From an uncultured Prosthecobacter sp. (GTDB lineage: Bacteria > Verrucomicrobiota > Verrucomicrobiia > Verrucomicrobiales > Verrucomicrobiaceae), in contig CANNUR010000190.1 in assembly GCA_947523045.1 (NCBI GenBank), positions 1 through 5,942 of the forward strand: DNA of 5,942 bases, written 5' to 3'. This document shows positions 4,996 to 5,942 of this stretch, in pieces; positions within the stretch are counted from its first letter, which is position 1, and the number at the start of each line of letters is the position of its first letter. The position numbers were made by a program, and so were the translations under genes. The notes beneath the pieces were generated by a model. That model worked only from the letters and a program-made list of their open reading frames with translations. It was not told the DNA's origin and did not search any database.

Positions 4996-5942
4996 ATGAT
5001 GCACCCCTCCCGAATGAAGAAAAAACACATCGCCCTGATGGCCGCACTGGCAGCTTCCATCGCCCCTGTGGCCGGCACCGCCGGTGAGGGTGGTTTTGGC
5101 GCCGCTGCGGGCGGAGTTCCCGGAATCGCCGAGCGCGAGATTGCCCGCCGCGCCGCGCGCATCGAGGACGCCCGCCAAGCCATGGAAAAAGGGGACGAAC
5201 TTTTCGCCAAGGGTGAATATGAGGCCGCCCTGGCCCAGTACCGTGCCGCCAAGGACACGCTGGACCAGCTGCCCAACGCTCCGTTCATTCAGGATTGGCG
5301 CGACCTTGCCAACCTGAAATTCGCCGACTGTGCGGTCGTGGTCGCCCGCGAGAAGGCCAAAATCGGTGATTATGCCTCGGCCCGCAAACTGCTTGAGGAA
5401 GCGCAACTCGCGGTGCCTGGCCACAAGGGCGCCATCGCCTTTGGCCGCAACCTTGACGATCCGGACCGCTGGCCGCCGTCGCTGACGCCGCAGCACGTCG
5501 AAAACGTCGCCAAGGTCGAAAAGGGTCTGCTGCAGGCCAACAGCTCGATGGAACTCGGCAATTACGACAACGCCCTCACCGAGTATGAGGACATTCTGCG
5601 CATCGACCCCTACAACAATGCCGCCCGCCGTGGCATGGAGCAGGTCGAGCAGAAGCGCGCCCAGTATTTTGAGACGGCCCGCGACCATCAGCGTTCGCGC
5701 ATGCTCAACATGGTCAACGAGGCCTGGGAGCACAAGCCGCCGGTTCGGGGGCTTGCTCTGGATCCCGTGATGACCGGAGGCACCGAGCCGACCGTCTATC
5801 TGACCCGCAAGATGCAGGAGTTGATCTTCCCGCAGGTCCAGTTTGCCGGGGCCAGCATTGAGGAAGCCGTCGAGTTCCTGCGCGTCAAGAGCCGTGACAT
5901 CGACGTGACCGAAACCGATCCCGCCAAGAAGGGGGTCAACAT
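4996..5942 (+). CDS. Amuc_1098-like type IV pilus secretin (PilQ-type), N-terminal part
   Basis: The first 315 residues of an outer-membrane secretin, cut by the right edge. Secretins form the gated outer-membrane ring through which a pilus passes. A signal peptide covers about residues 7-29 (MKKK, then IALMAALAASIAPVAG). A second ATG at 5014 (Met7) gives a more typical signal peptide and may be the true start. After a Gly-rich stretch come TPR-like helical hairpins at about 58-93 (GDELFAKGEYEAALAQYRAA), 112-146 (KIGDYASARKLLEEA) and 173-220 (ELGNYDNALTEYEDILRIDP). From about 271 begins the N-terminal secretin domain (FPQVQFAGASIEEAVEFLRV, ending at GVN). Classical PilQ has AMIN domains here rather than TPRs. 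Such an N-terminal TPR block recalls TPR proteins that help secretins reach the outer membrane, here within the same chain. The pore-forming domain is outside the window. Confidence 0.9.
   Translation, partial: MMHPSRMKKKHIALMAALAASIAPVAGTAGEGGFGAAAGGVPGIAEREIARRAARIEDARQAMEKGDELFAKGEYEAALAQYRAAKDTLDQLPNAPFIQDWRDLANLKFADCAVVVAREKAKIGDYASARKLLEEAQLAVPGHKGAIAFGRNLDDPDRWPPSLTPQHVENVAKVEKGLLQANSSMELGNYDNALTEYEDILRIDPYNNAARRGMEQVEQKRAQYFETARDHQRSRMLNMVNEAWEHKPPVRGLALDPVMTGGTEPTVYLTRKMQELIFPQVQFAGASIEEAVEFLRVKSRDIDVTETDPAKKGVN

Noticed and set aside
4067..5733. Long minus-strand reading frames (4067-4957 and 4870-5733)
   Set aside because: Same reason: mirror images of the Amuc_1099-like and secretin genes, with biased composition and no domain or signal that I recognise.
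1..5942. CRISPR arrays, insertion sequences, tRNA or rRNA genes, prophage or defence genes
   Set aside because: No spaced repeats, terminal inverted repeats, transposase motifs or RNA gene signatures were seen. The window is filled by housekeeping and pilus-like genes of uniform composition.

Overview
The window is GC-rich and looks like a chromosome segment from a Verrucomicrobiota bacterium. The strongest clue is a block of five same-strand genes. In order and content they match the Akkermansia muciniphila pilus-like cluster Amuc_1102-1101-1100-1099-1098. The third protein aligns by eye with my memory of Amuc_1100: a similar N-terminus (MSWIQQNKAPAA) and the RIENER and (F/Y)xxxL(D/N)LVxF C-terminal pattern. 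I cannot name the genus. Protein divergence and GC-rich coding suggest a relative rather than Akkermansia itself.

Layout. Positions 1-259, minus strand: the N-terminal 86 residues of NuoF, the NADH-binding subunit of respiratory complex I, running off the left edge. Positions 260-498: a 239-base divergent regulatory region with a CRP-type palindrome (TGTGA-N6-TCACA), a 9-bp tandem repeat and weak promoter candidates in both directions. Positions 499-5942, plus strand: (1) a secreted Amuc_1102-like protein; (2) an Amuc_1101-like protein joining a PilM-like actin-fold domain to a PilN-like membrane and periplasmic segment; (3) an Amuc_1100-like protein with PilO-like layout; (4) an Amuc_1099-like membrane-anchored protein with a textbook calcium-binding DxDxDG loop and two related C-terminal beta units; (5) the first 315 residues of an Amuc_1098-like secretin with N-terminal TPRs, cut by the right edge.

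How they fit together. The order parallels pilM-N-O-P-Q of classical type IV pilus loci: a cytoplasmic PilM ring bound to inner-membrane PilN/PilO, a PilP-type connector and a PilQ outer-membrane secretin. Here PilM and PilN appear fused and the O and P roles are taken by lineage-specific proteins. No pilin, prepilin peptidase or PilB/PilT ATPase lies in the window. The genes are close (gaps of 48, -1, 38 and 98 bases) and probably form one operon, perhaps with an extra start before the secretin gene. None of the starts has a recognisable Shine-Dalgarno sequence. Four of the six have a CACCCC element just upstream instead.
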